Positions 1 to 7,542 of a DNA stretch of 12,379 nt are shown here, piece after piece (positions within the stretch are counted from its first letter, which is position 1; every line of letters starts with the position of its first letter). The notes under the pieces were generated by a model. It saw only the letters and a list, made by a program, of their open reading frames with translations, was not told the DNA's origin and searched no databases. Source of the stretch: Actinomycetota bacterium. Its GTDB lineage: Bacteria > Actinomycetota > Actinomycetes > Nanopelagicales > Nanopelagicaceae. The translations under genes were made by a program, and so were the position numbers. Location: NCBI GenBank assembly GCA_009927705.1, contig RFMK01000107.1, positions 1 to 12,379 of the forward strand. The letters run 5' to 3'.

Positions 1-26
1 CGCGCTTGATACTCAAAAAGGTCCAT
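1..26 (-). CDS. sucC: SucC N-terminus (succinyl-CoA synthetase beta subunit), cut by window edge
   Basis: Read on the minus strand, the last bases before the edge start with ATG and encode MDLFEYQA. This is the characteristic opening of the beta subunit of succinate-CoA ligase (ADP-forming), the TCA-cycle enzyme that makes ATP from succinyl-CoA. Only eight complete codons are visible, so the call rests on this N-terminal signature and on context. In M. tuberculosis, uvrD1 (Rv0949) also lies beside sucC (Rv0951). The ATG follows the pcrA stop by only three bases and no strong Shine-Dalgarno is present, which suggests translation coupled to pcrA. The rest of the gene, and presumably sucD, lies outside the window. 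Confidence 0.72.
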
Positions 27-29
27 GGG

Positions 30-2261
30 TCATAACTTATCTACTGGTGCATATCGGAGCAACAAACGCTTATCTCCGTAGCTGCCGAAGTTGATTGTGG
101 CTTCGGCTTTATCGCCTGAGCCTGAGACTGCAATCACAGTTCCCAATCCAAAGGTGTCATGCGATACGCGATCACCAATATTGAGTTGCAAAGTATTGGA
201 TTGCTTGCCAGTTGCTTTCGGTAATGGAGGTGGTCCAAATTTTTTTCGAGTGATGGGCGGAGTTATGAAGCCGCTCTCGCTCTTGTTCCAGTCAATCAAG
301 TTTTCTGGTATCTCATCGAGGAAACGTGAAGGCGGATTGTAATTAGGAGCACCCCATGAAGATCGGTATTCAGAGCGCGATAAATAGAGCCGTTGTTGTG
401 CGCGAGTAAGCCCTACATACGCAAGTCGACGTTCCTCTTCCAACTCTTTCTTCTCACCCAAAGTACGAGAGTGTGGGAAAACTCCCTCTTCCATTCCAGT
501 TAAGAAAACAGTGGGAAATTCCAAACCTTTCGCCGTATGTAACGTCATAAGCGTTACGACTCCACCATGATCTTCGCCTTCTGGAATTTCATCTGCATCT
601 GCAACGAGTGCGACATCTTCCAGGAAACCCGCAAGAGATATCTCTTCCCCTTCATCCACTTCTCGTTCTTGATACTCCTCTGCTACCGCTACCAATTCTT
701 CAAGGTTTTCGATTCTTACTTCATCTTGTGGATCGTGACTATCTCGTAACTCATCAAGCAAACCAGATTGTTCAAGAGCTGCTGCAGCAATCGTTGAAGG
801 CGGGCGCTTTGCTTCAACGAGAACACGAAGTGCGCTGATCATTGCGACGAATTGTGAGATGGATGCTGATGTCTTCGGGGTGAGCCCTGCTTCGCTAGCT
901 CGATTGAGAGCCGACCAGAAGCCGATTCCCTCTCGTTTTGCGAGATCATCGATATTGTCGATAGCGCGATCTCCGATTCCTCGCTTGGGGGTATTAATGA
1001 CACGACGCATCGAGACTTCATCGTCAGGATTGACGATGACTCGAAGATACGCGAGAAGATCCTTCACTTCTTTACGTTCATAGAATCGAACTCCGCCCAC
1101 AACTTTGTAGGGAATCGTCGCGCGCATAAATACTTCTTCAAAGACGCGTGATTGAGCATTCGTTCGATAGAAAATCGCGGTATCGCCGAAGTTTGATAGA
1201 CCTTCTCTTTGGAGACGGAAGAGCTCATCTCGGACAAATTCCGCCTCATGATGTTCGTTCTCAGCCACAAACCCGATTAGCTTTGGTCCGCTTCCAGCAT
1301 CAGACCATAGGTTCTTCTCTTTACGTGCTTCGTTGAGAGAAATAACAGCATTTGCAGCGCTCAAGATGTTCTGGGTTGAACGGTAATTCTGTTCGAGCAA
1401 AATAGTAGTGGCGTCGGGATAATCCTCTTCGAATTGCATGATGTTACGGATTGTCGCGCCGCGAAAACCATAGATTGATTGGTCAGCATCGCCAACTACA
1501 CATAATTCTGCAGCAGGTATTCCTTCTCGATCCATACCGACAAGTTCACGAATCAAGATGTATTGGGCGTGATTTGTATCTTGATATTCATCAACCATGA
1601 TATGTCTGAAGCGATGACGATAACGAGCTCGAGCTTCTGGAAACTTTTGTAGAACCTCTACAGTCTTCATAATCAAATCATCGAAGTCCATCGCGTTAGC
1701 GGAAGTGAGACGTTGTTGGTAGATGGCATAAACTTCTGCAACAACCTCTTCGAAACTGTTCTGAGTGGCATTTCGATAATCAGCCGGCCCAAGTAGCTCG
1801 TTCTTTGCATTTGAGATGACAGAAGCGATTCCACGTGGGTTGTAGCGCTTGGGATCGAGGTTGAGATCGCGCATAACCAGTGTTACGAGTCGCAAACTAT
1901 CGGCTTGATCATAAATCGAGAAGGTTGGAGAAAAACCTAATCTCACAGCTTCTTGGCGCAAGATACGTACGCAGGCTGAGTGAAAAGTCGAAACCCACAT
2001 GATCTTTGCGCGATTGCCAACCAAATGCGCAACACGCTCTTTCATCTCCCCGGCAGCCTTATTGGTAAAGGTGATTGCGAGGATTTCAAATGGTTGGACT
2101 CCTCGTTCAGCCATCAAATATGCAATTCGGCGAGTGAGAACTCGCGTCTTTCCTGAACCTGCTCCTGCAACAACCAACAATGGACCGCCAGCATGAGTTA
2201 CAGCCGCACTTTGTTGGGGATTGAGGCCTTCCAAAAGTGATTGAGAAGGCCGCGAAGACAT
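30..2261 (-). CDS. pcrA: ATP-dependent DNA helicase PcrA/UvrD1 (superfamily 1A)
   Basis: This is a 3'-5' DNA helicase for nucleotide excision repair, replication-fork maintenance and removal of stalled RNA polymerase; it acts on DNA in the cytoplasm. All SF1A motifs are visible (743-residue numbering): Q motif LNPQQ at about 13-17, Walker A GAGSGKT at 33-39, Walker B DEYQD at 224-228, motif III VVGDADQSIYGFRGA just after 250, motif IV QNYRST at 291-296, motif V TLHTAKGLE at 573-581 and motif VI VGLTRA at 616-621. The end (about 696-743, GDRVSHDTFGLGTV onward) is the Tudor-like fold that in PcrA/UvrD contacts RNA polymerase. Length is normal for the family (M. tuberculosis UvrD1 is about 770). 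I chose the ATG at 2261 rather than an in-frame start at 2294. It removes 11 non-conserved residues, avoids overlap with the divergent deacetylase, and leaves a -10 box seven bases upstream. sucC follows three bases downstream. Confidence 0.95.
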   Translation of the reverse strand: MSSRPSQSLLEGLNPQQSAAVTHAGGPLLVVAGAGSGKTRVLTRRIAYLMAERGVQPFEILAITFTNKAAGEMKERVAHLVGNRAKIMWVSTFHSACVRILRQEAVRLGFSPTFSIYDQADSLRLVTLVMRDLNLDPKRYNPRGIASVISNAKNELLGPADYRNATQNSFEEVVAEVYAIYQQRLTSANAMDFDDLIMKTVEVLQKFPEARARYRHRFRHIMVDEYQDTNHAQYILIRELVGMDREGIPAAELCVVGDADQSIYGFRGATIRNIMQFEEDYPDATTILLEQNYRSTQNILSAANAVISLNEARKEKNLWSDAGSGPKLIGFVAENEHHEAEFVRDELFRLQREGLSNFGDTAIFYRTNAQSRVFEEVFMRATIPYKVVGGVRFYERKEVKDLLAYLRVIVNPDDEVSMRRVINTPKRGIGDRAIDNIDDLAKREGIGFWSALNRASEAGLTPKTSASISQFVAMISALRVLVEAKRPPSTIAAAALEQSGLLDELRDSHDPQDEVRIENLEELVAVAEEYQEREVDEGEEISLAGFLEDVALVADADEIPEGEDHGGVVTLMTLHTAKGLEFPTVFLTGMEEGVFPHSRTLGEKKELEEERRLAYVGLTRAQQRLYLSRSEYRSSWGAPNYNPPSRFLDEIPENLIDWNKSESGFITPPITRKKFGPPPLPKATGKQSNTLQLNIGDRVSHDTFGLGTVIAVSGSGDKAEATINFGSYGDKRLLLRYAPVDKL

Positions 2262-2284
2262 GATGCGAAGTCTAGGATAGGCCG
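2262..2284. promoter_or_regulatory. Divergent leaderless promoter pair between pcrA and the deacetylase
   Basis: Only 23 bases separate the two start codons. On the minus strand TAGACT (2274-2269) lies seven bases before the pcrA ATG. On the plus strand TAGGAT (2273-2278) lies six bases before the deacetylase GTG. Both fit the actinobacterial -10 pattern TANNNT at the distance expected when transcription begins on the first base of the start codon. The two boxes share the self-complementary TA at 2273-2274, so polymerase can probably occupy only one side at a time. I see no convincing -35 on either side; such elements would lie inside the opposite gene. AGGATAGG upstream of the GTG could alternatively be a weak ribosome binding site. 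Confidence 0.55.
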
Positions 2285-3007
2285 GTGACTCCACTGGACG
2301 ATTCAGAAATTAAGCGCGTACTTGTGGTGATGGCGCATCCTGATGACTGTGATTTCGGTGCCGGCGGCACCATTGCACATTGGACAGCTCAAGGTATCCA
2401 CGTTTCCTATTGCATCATCACTAATGGCGATCAGGGTGGCGAAGAATCAGGTATTCCACTCGAACAGATGGCAGCAGTCCGCCAGAAAGAACAGCGAGAT
2501 GCCGGCAAAGCGCTGGGCGTTGACGACATTACTTATTTGAATTATCGCGATGGTTGGTTAGCGCCCTCGATGGAACTAAGAAAAGATATTGTGAAAGCTA
2601 TTCGCATTGCCAAACCGGATCGTATGGTTGTGCAATCACCCGAAAGAAATTATGAGCGAGTGTTCGCCAGCCATCCGGATCATCTCGCAGCCGGTGAAAC
2701 TTCGGTGCAAGCGGTCTATCCAGATGCACGGAACCCTTTTGCTTTCACAGATCTGAAAGATGCAGGGTTCGAACCGTGGCGAGTGCGCGAAGTATGGATG
2801 ACGGGCTCACCTAACCCCAATCATTTTGTAGACATCACTGAAACATTCCCCAAGAAGATTGCGGCGCTCCAAGCACATGTGAGCCAAACTGCTCACAATA
2901 AGGAGCTAGAAAAGATGGTCCGCGAATGGGGCGAGAGAAACGCTCAGGCTAATGGTTTAGCGGAAGGCAGGATTGCTGAGATATTCCAGGTGATGAATAC
3001 CGATTAG
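2285..3007 (+). CDS. PIG-L/LmbE-family zinc deacetylase
   Basis: This 240-residue cytosolic protein belongs to the PIG-L family, zinc-dependent N-deacetylases that act on N-acetylglucosamine-type substrates (MshB and Mca in mycothiol metabolism, BshB in bacillithiol metabolism, and others). The hallmark AHPDD at 17-21 supplies His18 and Asp21 as zinc ligands and Asp20 as the likely general base. The second motif SHPDH at 129-133 supplies the third ligand. GAGGTIAHW (25-33) and TNGDQGG (46-52) are also typical. It is shorter than MshB or Mca (about 290-300), so I do not assign it to mycothiol synthesis; the substrate cannot be told from sequence. The GTG start is preceded by a -10-like TAGGAT at six bases. 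It is divergent from pcrA, and its TAG stop overlaps the TAA of the convergent cyclophilin gene, so it is probably transcribed alone. Confidence 0.88.
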   Translation: MTPLDDSEIKRVLVVMAHPDDCDFGAGGTIAHWTAQGIHVSYCIITNGDQGGEESGIPLEQMAAVRQKEQRDAGKALGVDDITYLNYRDGWLAPSMELRKDIVKAIRIAKPDRMVVQSPERNYERVFASHPDHLAAGETSVQAVYPDARNPFAFTDLKDAGFEPWRVREVWMTGSPNPNHFVDITETFPKKIAALQAHVSQTAHNKELEKMVREWGERNAQANGLAEGRIAEIFQVMNTD

Positions 3008-3690
3008 TTATTGGTTCGCGCTTCGTTTATAGAGATGGTGCGAAGCGGGGTTCCATCTACTCCACCGCTTTTTACTCCACCTTCAGCGATAAATTTCACG
3101 ATTTCTAGTCCAGAAATAATCTTTCCCCAGATTGTGTAGTTAGGACCAAGAGTCGTGTTCTTGTAGACCAAGAAGAACTGACTTCCATTCGTACCAGGTC
3201 CAGAATTTGCCATCGCAACTGTTCCTTCCGGGTAATTGTTCTCACCCGCAGCAGGAAGATTCTCATCTCGGTATCGGAAATCAGGGCCGCCAGTTCCCGT
3301 AGCAGTCGGATCGCCACATTGAAGAACATAAATTCCTTCTGTGGTGAGTCGATGACACAAGGTGTTATCAAAGAATCCGTTGCGCGCAAGAGTTGACATC
3401 ACAGTGACTGTGACTGGCGCTTGGCGAGCCATGGTTTGAATGACGATGTCACCGCAATTAGTTTCGAGTGTGATGGTTTTTGGGAATCTTTTCAGAATCG
3501 AATTTGGTGGCGCGATACGTGCAGGAGTTTGGGCCGTAGCTTTTGTGACCTGACAGCGAATCTTCTCCGCCTTCTTATTGCTTACCGCGGTTGTTTTTGG
3601 TTTGGGGCTCTCAGCATGAGCAGAGATTGTTGGGGTGCCAAATAAAGATACGCAGAACAGGGCAATAACGACTAATGATTTACGACGCAT
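3004..3690 (-). CDS. Secreted cyclophilin-type peptidyl-prolyl cis-trans isomerase
   Basis: This is a cyclophilin that speeds cis-trans isomerisation of X-Pro bonds, here in exported proteins. Residues 1-26 form a Sec signal peptide: MRRK, a hydrophobic core at about 6-20, then a probable cut after AHA at 24-26. No lipobox is evident. A Lys/Thr/Ala-rich linker leads into the domain at about 70-225. Arg114 in LCHRL matches the catalytic Arg of the family's FHR motif, Gln124 in LQCGDP matches the conserved Gln of FMIQGGD, and TNGSQFF at 167-173 is a signature. The usual Phe before HR is Cys here, and the FMIQ stretch is replaced by IYVLQ, so it is divergent. I chose the ATG at 3690 because AAAGGAGAG lies just upstream with GGAG six bases away; upstream in-frame ATGs at 3708 and 3720 would spoil the signal peptide. 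It is the last gene of the guaB-guaB3-guaA run, 20 bases after guaA. Confidence 0.9.
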   Translation of the reverse strand: MRRKSLVVIALFCVSLFGTPTISAHAESPKPKTTAVSNKKAEKIRCQVTKATAQTPARIAPPNSILKRFPKTITLETNCGDIVIQTMARQAPVTVTVMSTLARNGFFDNTLCHRLTTEGIYVLQCGDPTATGTGGPDFRYRDENLPAAGENNYPEGTVAMANSGPGTNGSQFFLVYKNTTLGPNYTIWGKIISGLEIVKFIAEGGVKSGGVDGTPLRTISINEARTNN

Positions 3691-3694
3691 TGCA

Positions 3695-3703
3695 CTCTCC
3701 TTT
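3695..3703 (-). promoter_or_regulatory. Shine-Dalgarno of the cyclophilin gene
   Basis: The minus strand reads AAAGGAGAG here, with six bases between GGAG and the ATG at 3690. It is the strongest ribosome binding site in the window and settles the start codon. It also shows that this gene is translated from an internal position of a polycistronic message. Confidence 0.8.
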
Positions 3704-3710
3704 CGCATCC

Positions 3711-5261
3711 TTATTCCCATTCAATTGTTGCCGGCGGTTTTGAAGTGATATCGAGCGTTACTCGATTCACTTCTCTTACCTCGTTAGTGATGCGATTTGA
3801 GATCTTCGCCAAAACCTCGTAAGGAATTCGCGACCAATCTGCAGTCATCGCATCTTCGCTTGAGACTGGACGAAGAACAATCGGATGGCCGTAGGTTCGA
3901 CCATCTCCTTGTACTCCAACACTTCGTACATCAGCGAGTAATACAACGGGGCATTGCCAGATCTCTCGATCAAGACCAGCCAAGTGTAATTCTTCTCGCG
4001 CGATGAAATCGGCTCGACGAAGAACTTTAAGTCTTTCTTCAGTAACTTCCCCGACTATTCGGATTGCAAGACCAGGACCAGGGAATGGCTGGCGCCAGAC
4101 GATTGGTTCGGGAAGGCCAAGTGACATACCAACATCGCGCACTTCATCCTTAAATAGCGAGCGAAGTGGTTCGATAAGAGTGAATTCCAAATCTTCAGGT
4201 AGGCCACCAACGTTGTGATGGGATTTGATATTTGCCGTTCCAGTTCCGCCACCTGATTCGACCACATCTGGATACAAAGTTCCTTGTACTAAGAATTCAA
4301 CTTTCTTCTCAAGTGAAATCTTGGCCGCTGCTTCTTCGAAAGTCCGGATGAATTCTCGCCCGATTATCTTTCGCTTCTCTTCCGGATCTGTAATTCCTTT
4401 AAGTGCAGTGAGAAACTTTTCTCGGGCGTCAACAACCATAAGATTCACGCCGGTTGCGGCAACGAAATCTCGCTCGACTTGTTCAGCTTCACCTTCCCGC
4501 AACAGCCCGTGATCAACAAAGACACAGGTGAGTTGTGAGCCAATAGCCCGCTGAACAAGTGCTGCTGCTACCGCAGAATCGACGCCACCGGAGAGGCCAC
4601 AGATAACTGCTTTGTTGCCCACCGCGGATTTGATATTAATCATCTCGTTATCGATGATGTTCTCGGAAGTCCACGTCGGTTTGCATTTAACAACATCAAC
4701 CAACCATCGACGGAGAATTTCTTGGCCATTGTCGGAGTGAAGCACTTCAGGGTGGAATTGAACTCCGGCAAGAAGTCCGCTTTCATTTTCAAAAGCTGCG
4801 ACCTGAGTATCGGTGGTATTGCCGATAACGTGAAAACCTTGCGGTGCGCTTGTGACGCTATCTCCATGGCTCATCCAGACATCAAAATTGGAATCTAAAT
4901 CTTTGAATAATCGAGATGAAGGATCTGCATTGAATCGCGTACGGCCGAATTCAGATTTACCGGTTTTTGCCACAACACCTCCAAGAGATTGGGCCATTGC
5001 TTGAAATCCATAACAAATTCCAAAGATAGGGATGCCAGAATCGAAAAGTTTGGGATCAATGGAGGGTGCATGAGGCGCATATACCGAGGCTGGTCCGCCC
5101 GAAAGAATGATGGCACGTGGATTTCGTGCGAGTAATTCATCAACCGAAAGTGTTGAAGGAACTATTTCGCTGTAGACATTCGCCTGACGGACTCGACGGG
5201 CAATGAGTTGGGCATATTGAGCGCCAAAATCAACGACAAGGACATGATTACTGCGCTGCAC
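3711..5261 (-). CDS. guaA: GMP synthase (glutamine-hydrolysing)
   Basis: This enzyme converts XMP to GMP using ATP and ammonia from glutamine; it is the last step of guanine nucleotide synthesis. The 516-residue protein has the standard two-part layout. A class I glutamine amidotransferase (about 7-195) carries the triad Cys83 (GICYGFQAMA), His170 and Glu172 (QFHPE). An ATP pyrophosphatase domain follows, with the P-loop SGGVDS at 224-229, and then the dimerisation domain ending in the family's typical PPATIEWE. Length matches the family (about 515-525). The GTG start at 5261 is preceded by AAGGA at eight bases, and this site overlaps the TAA stop of guaB3, which implies coupled translation. 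It is the third gene of the guaB-guaB3-guaA-cyclophilin run, 11 bases after guaB3. Nothing looks defective. Confidence 0.98.
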   Translation of the reverse strand: MQRSNHVLVVDFGAQYAQLIARRVRQANVYSEIVPSTLSVDELLARNPRAIILSGGPASVYAPHAPSIDPKLFDSGIPIFGICYGFQAMAQSLGGVVAKTGKSEFGRTRFNADPSSRLFKDLDSNFDVWMSHGDSVTSAPQGFHVIGNTTDTQVAAFENESGLLAGVQFHPEVLHSDNGQEILRRWLVDVVKCKPTWTSENIIDNEMINIKSAVGNKAVICGLSGGVDSAVAAALVQRAIGSQLTCVFVDHGLLREGEAEQVERDFVAATGVNLMVVDAREKFLTALKGITDPEEKRKIIGREFIRTFEEAAAKISLEKKVEFLVQGTLYPDVVESGGGTGTANIKSHHNVGGLPEDLEFTLIEPLRSLFKDEVRDVGMSLGLPEPIVWRQPFPGPGLAIRIVGEVTEERLKVLRRADFIAREELHLAGLDREIWQCPVVLLADVRSVGVQGDGRTYGHPIVLRPVSSEDAMTADWSRIPYEVLAKISNRITNEVREVNRVTLDITSKPPATIEWE

Positions 5262-5272
5262 AGGCTCGGTCC

Positions 5273-6385
5273 TTATGCTCTATTGAGAACGACTTCGACG
5301 CGTTGGAACTCCTTGAGATCCGAGTAACCGCAAGTCGCCATAGCGCGACGGAGCGCGCCAAAAAGATTCATCGAACCGTCTGCAGCATGAGATGGTCCGA
5401 GCAAGATTTCACTCAAAGTTCCAGCAGTGCTGACATGAACGCGAGCGCCACGAGGAACTTCTGGATGGTGAGCTTCTGAACCCCAGTGCCAACCACGCCC
5501 TGGCGCTTCTTCAGCGCGCGCAAGTGGTGATCCCAGCATCACGGCATCAGCGCCGCATGCAATCGCTTTTGCAATATCGCCACTCTTACCGACTGAACCA
5601 TCAGCAATGACATGCACATAACGCCCACCAGATTCATCGAGATATTCACGACGAGCAGATGCGACATCAGCAACAGCGGTTGCCATCGGAACTGAAATAC
5701 CGAGAACTTGGCGGGTCGTGTGCGCAGCGCCGCCGCCAAAACCAACAAGAACGCCAGCAGCGCCAGCGCGCATAAGATGCAGCGCACTTTGGGCAGTAGC
5801 CGATCCGCCGACAATGACGGGAACATCAAGTTCATAGATGAACTTCTTGAGATTCAATGGTTCGTGATTTTTTGACACGTGTTCTGCACTTACGGTCGTA
5901 CCGCGAATGACGAAGATATCAACGCCAGCGTCAATGACGGTCTTATGAAATTCTGCTGTTCGTTGGGGAGATAGTGCGCCAGCTACGGTCACTGCTGCTG
6001 CGCGGATTTCAGCAATTCGCTCCTTGATTAGTTCTGGGCGAATCGGCGCTTTATAAAGTTCTTGCATGCGACGCGTTGCCTGGTCGGCCGGTATTGATGA
6101 GATCTCACCAAGTTGGATCTTGGGATTCTCATAGCGCGTCCACAGTCCTTCAAGGTTAAGAACTCCCAATCCCCCAAGCTTTCCGATGGCGATTGCAGTT
6201 TCAGGAGATACAACCGAATCCATGGGAGCGGCAAGTAATGGCATCTCAAACTTGTAGGCATCGATCTGCCATGAGATTGAGACTTCGTTAGGTTCGCGAG
6301 TACGACGTGAGGGGACGATAGAAATATCGTCAAAAGAGTAAGCAGTACGGGCTCTCTTACCCGGCGAGATTTCAATATCAACCAT
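5273..6385 (-). CDS. guaB3: GuaB3-family IMP dehydrogenase-related protein
   Basis: This 370-residue member of the IMPDH/GMP reductase TIM-barrel family closely resembles the actinobacterial GuaB3 class (Streptomyces guaB3, M. tuberculosis Rv3410c). The barrel and phosphate-binding glycine motifs are present (IADGSVGKSGD, GADAVMLGSPLA). Where true IMPDHs read GPGSICTTR, this protein reads GGGAAHTTR: the catalytic Cys position is His222, and the DRY motif of the mobile flap is not found. It is therefore unlikely to be an ordinary IMP dehydrogenase. Cyanobacterial GuaB3 has been described as an IMPDH, whereas the role of the actinobacterial form is, to my knowledge, unknown. There is no CBS insert, which is normal for this class. 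Two adjacent ATGs (6388, 6385) are possible. GGAG upstream is three bases from the first and six from the second, so I chose 6385; it overlaps the guaB TGA by one base. Confidence 0.93.
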   Translation of the reverse strand: MVDIEISPGKRARTAYSFDDISIVPSRRTREPNEVSISWQIDAYKFEMPLLAAPMDSVVSPETAIAIGKLGGLGVLNLEGLWTRYENPKIQLGEISSIPADQATRRMQELYKAPIRPELIKERIAEIRAAAVTVAGALSPQRTAEFHKTVIDAGVDIFVIRGTTVSAEHVSKNHEPLNLKKFIYELDVPVIVGGSATAQSALHLMRAGAAGVLVGFGGGAAHTTRQVLGISVPMATAVADVASARREYLDESGGRYVHVIADGSVGKSGDIAKAIACGADAVMLGSPLARAEEAPGRGWHWGSEAHHPEVPRGARVHVSTAGTLSEILLGPSHAADGSMNLFGALRRAMATCGYSDLKEFQRVEVVLNRA

Positions 6386-7506
6386 CATCGACTCCGGTAA
6401 TAGTTTGGCGCATCAGCAACATCAAGTACATCGTGTGGATGACTTTCTTGAAGCCCTGCGGAGGTGATCTGTATGAGTCGGCCACGACGTTGCAAAGCCG
6501 CAATATTTTCCGCTCCGGCATATCCCATACCCGAGCGAAGACCACCGACAAGTTGGTGAACAACTTCGGATACCGAGCCACGATACGCAACTTTTCCTTC
6601 AATACCCTCTGGAACCAACTTATCTTCAGCAAGCACATCATCTTGCATGTAACGATCCTTGGAATAAGACTTCTTTGTTCCGCGGCTCTGCATTGCACTC
6701 AGCGAACCCATTCCGCGATAAGTCTTGAACTTCATTCCATCAATCTCTACCAACTCACCTGGAGATTCTTCACAACCTGCTAACAAGGATCCGAGCATGA
6801 CTGTGTCTGCTCCAGAGACAATCGCTTTTGCAATATCGCCTGAGTATTGCAATCCACCATCAGCAATCAAAGGGATATCTGCTTTCTTACATGCTTTCGC
6901 CGCTTCCATAATCGCAGTGATTTGTGGAACGCCAACTCCGGCAACGACGCGGGTTGTGCAGATTGAACCTGGCCCAACTCCAACTTTTACTGCATCAGCT
7001 CCAGCATTGATCAGCGCTTGTGCGCCGGCGCGAGTAGCGATGTTTCCACCAATAATTTCTTGTTTCGGAAAATGCTTTTTTATTTTCGCAATTGCTTCGA
7101 GCACCGCGCGATGATGTCCATGAGCGGTATCAACGACAATGACATCTACTCCAACGCCAATCAGCGCTTCAGCTCTTTCAAATCCATCATCGCCAACTCC
7201 TACCGCGGCGCCGACTCGCAAGTCCGCGCCTTTGACTAATTTCACGTGAGTTACTTGTTCATCAACCGCCAAGTTGCGGTGAATGATGCCAATGCCACCA
7301 GCCTTCGCCATTGCGATTGCCATCGCAGATTCAGTCACGGTATCCATCGCGGAAGAGACCAGCGGAATATCGAGTGATATTGAGCGCGTGAGTTGGGTTC
7401 GAGTATCGACTTCGGACGGGACTACATCTGAGGCATCAGGGAGAAGAAGTACATCGTCGTAAGTGAGGCCCAACATTGCGACCTTTTCATTGACGTTCTC
7501 GCTCAC
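6385..7506 (-). CDS. guaB: IMP dehydrogenase lacking the CBS (Bateman) domain
   Basis: This enzyme oxidises IMP to XMP with NAD+, the committed step to GMP. The TIM barrel is intact: LTYDDVLLLP (14-23), SSAMDTV (51-57), VVDTAHGH (124-131), the catalytic loop GPGSICTTR with Cys183, SRGTKKSYSKDRY (274-286) for the flap with Arg285/Tyr286, and ESHPHDV near the C-terminus. At 373 residues it is about 120-130 shorter than usual IMPDHs. IIHRN, the following helix and VK (about residue 92) run directly into LRVGAAVGVG (96-105), exactly where two CBS motifs are normally inserted. The rest aligns without gaps or stops, so this looks like a clean domain deletion, as in Borrelia IMPDH. The GTG start at 7506 matches the N-terminus of Streptomyces GuaB; an in-frame ATG at 7476 would lose conserved sequence. 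TAGGGT six bases upstream is a likely -10 box. The stop codon overlaps guaB3. Confidence 0.96.
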   Translation of the reverse strand: MSENVNEKVAMLGLTYDDVLLLPDASDVVPSEVDTRTQLTRSISLDIPLVSSAMDTVTESAMAIAMAKAGGIGIIHRNLAVDEQVTHVKLVKGADLRVGAAVGVGDDGFERAEALIGVGVDVIVVDTAHGHHRAVLEAIAKIKKHFPKQEIIGGNIATRAGAQALINAGADAVKVGVGPGSICTTRVVAGVGVPQITAIMEAAKACKKADIPLIADGGLQYSGDIAKAIVSGADTVMLGSLLAGCEESPGELVEIDGMKFKTYRGMGSLSAMQSRGTKKSYSKDRYMQDDVLAEDKLVPEGIEGKVAYRGSVSEVVHQLVGGLRSGMGYAGAENIAALQRRGRLIQITSAGLQESHPHDVLDVADAPNYYRSR

Positions 7507-7542
7507 GTGCTCACCCTAATGGTTGGGGTATTTAAGCTCCAA
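7507..7542 (-). promoter_or_regulatory. Likely leaderless promoter of guaB
   Basis: On the minus strand TTGGAG (7542-7537), 18 bases, then TAGGGT (7518-7513), six bases, then the GTG of guaB. The -35-like element overlaps the last codons of the regulator gene, so guaB can be transcribed independently of it. GGGTGAG could instead serve as a weak ribosome binding site. Confidence 0.45.

Noticed and set aside
2285..3007. Assignment of the PIG-L protein as MshB or Mca of mycothiol metabolism
   Set aside because: It is about 50-60 residues shorter than those enzymes, and nothing nearby belongs to mycothiol metabolism. The family call is safe, the specific one is not.
4055..4512. Open frames on the other strand or frame inside guaA, pcrA and groEL
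   Set aside because: They lie wholly within strongly conserved genes, have no ribosome binding site or family resemblance, and their sequences are shadow-like.
6385..7506. guaB as a pseudogene or frameshifted fragment because it is about 120 residues short
   Set aside because: The frame is continuous, all catalytic motifs are present and the missing part is exactly one domain at its natural junctions. Decay would not be expected to give this.
7507..7531. Purine riboswitch or long leader ahead of guaB
   Set aside because: Only 25 bases separate the genes, with no aptamer-like pairing, and a -10 box lies at the leaderless distance.
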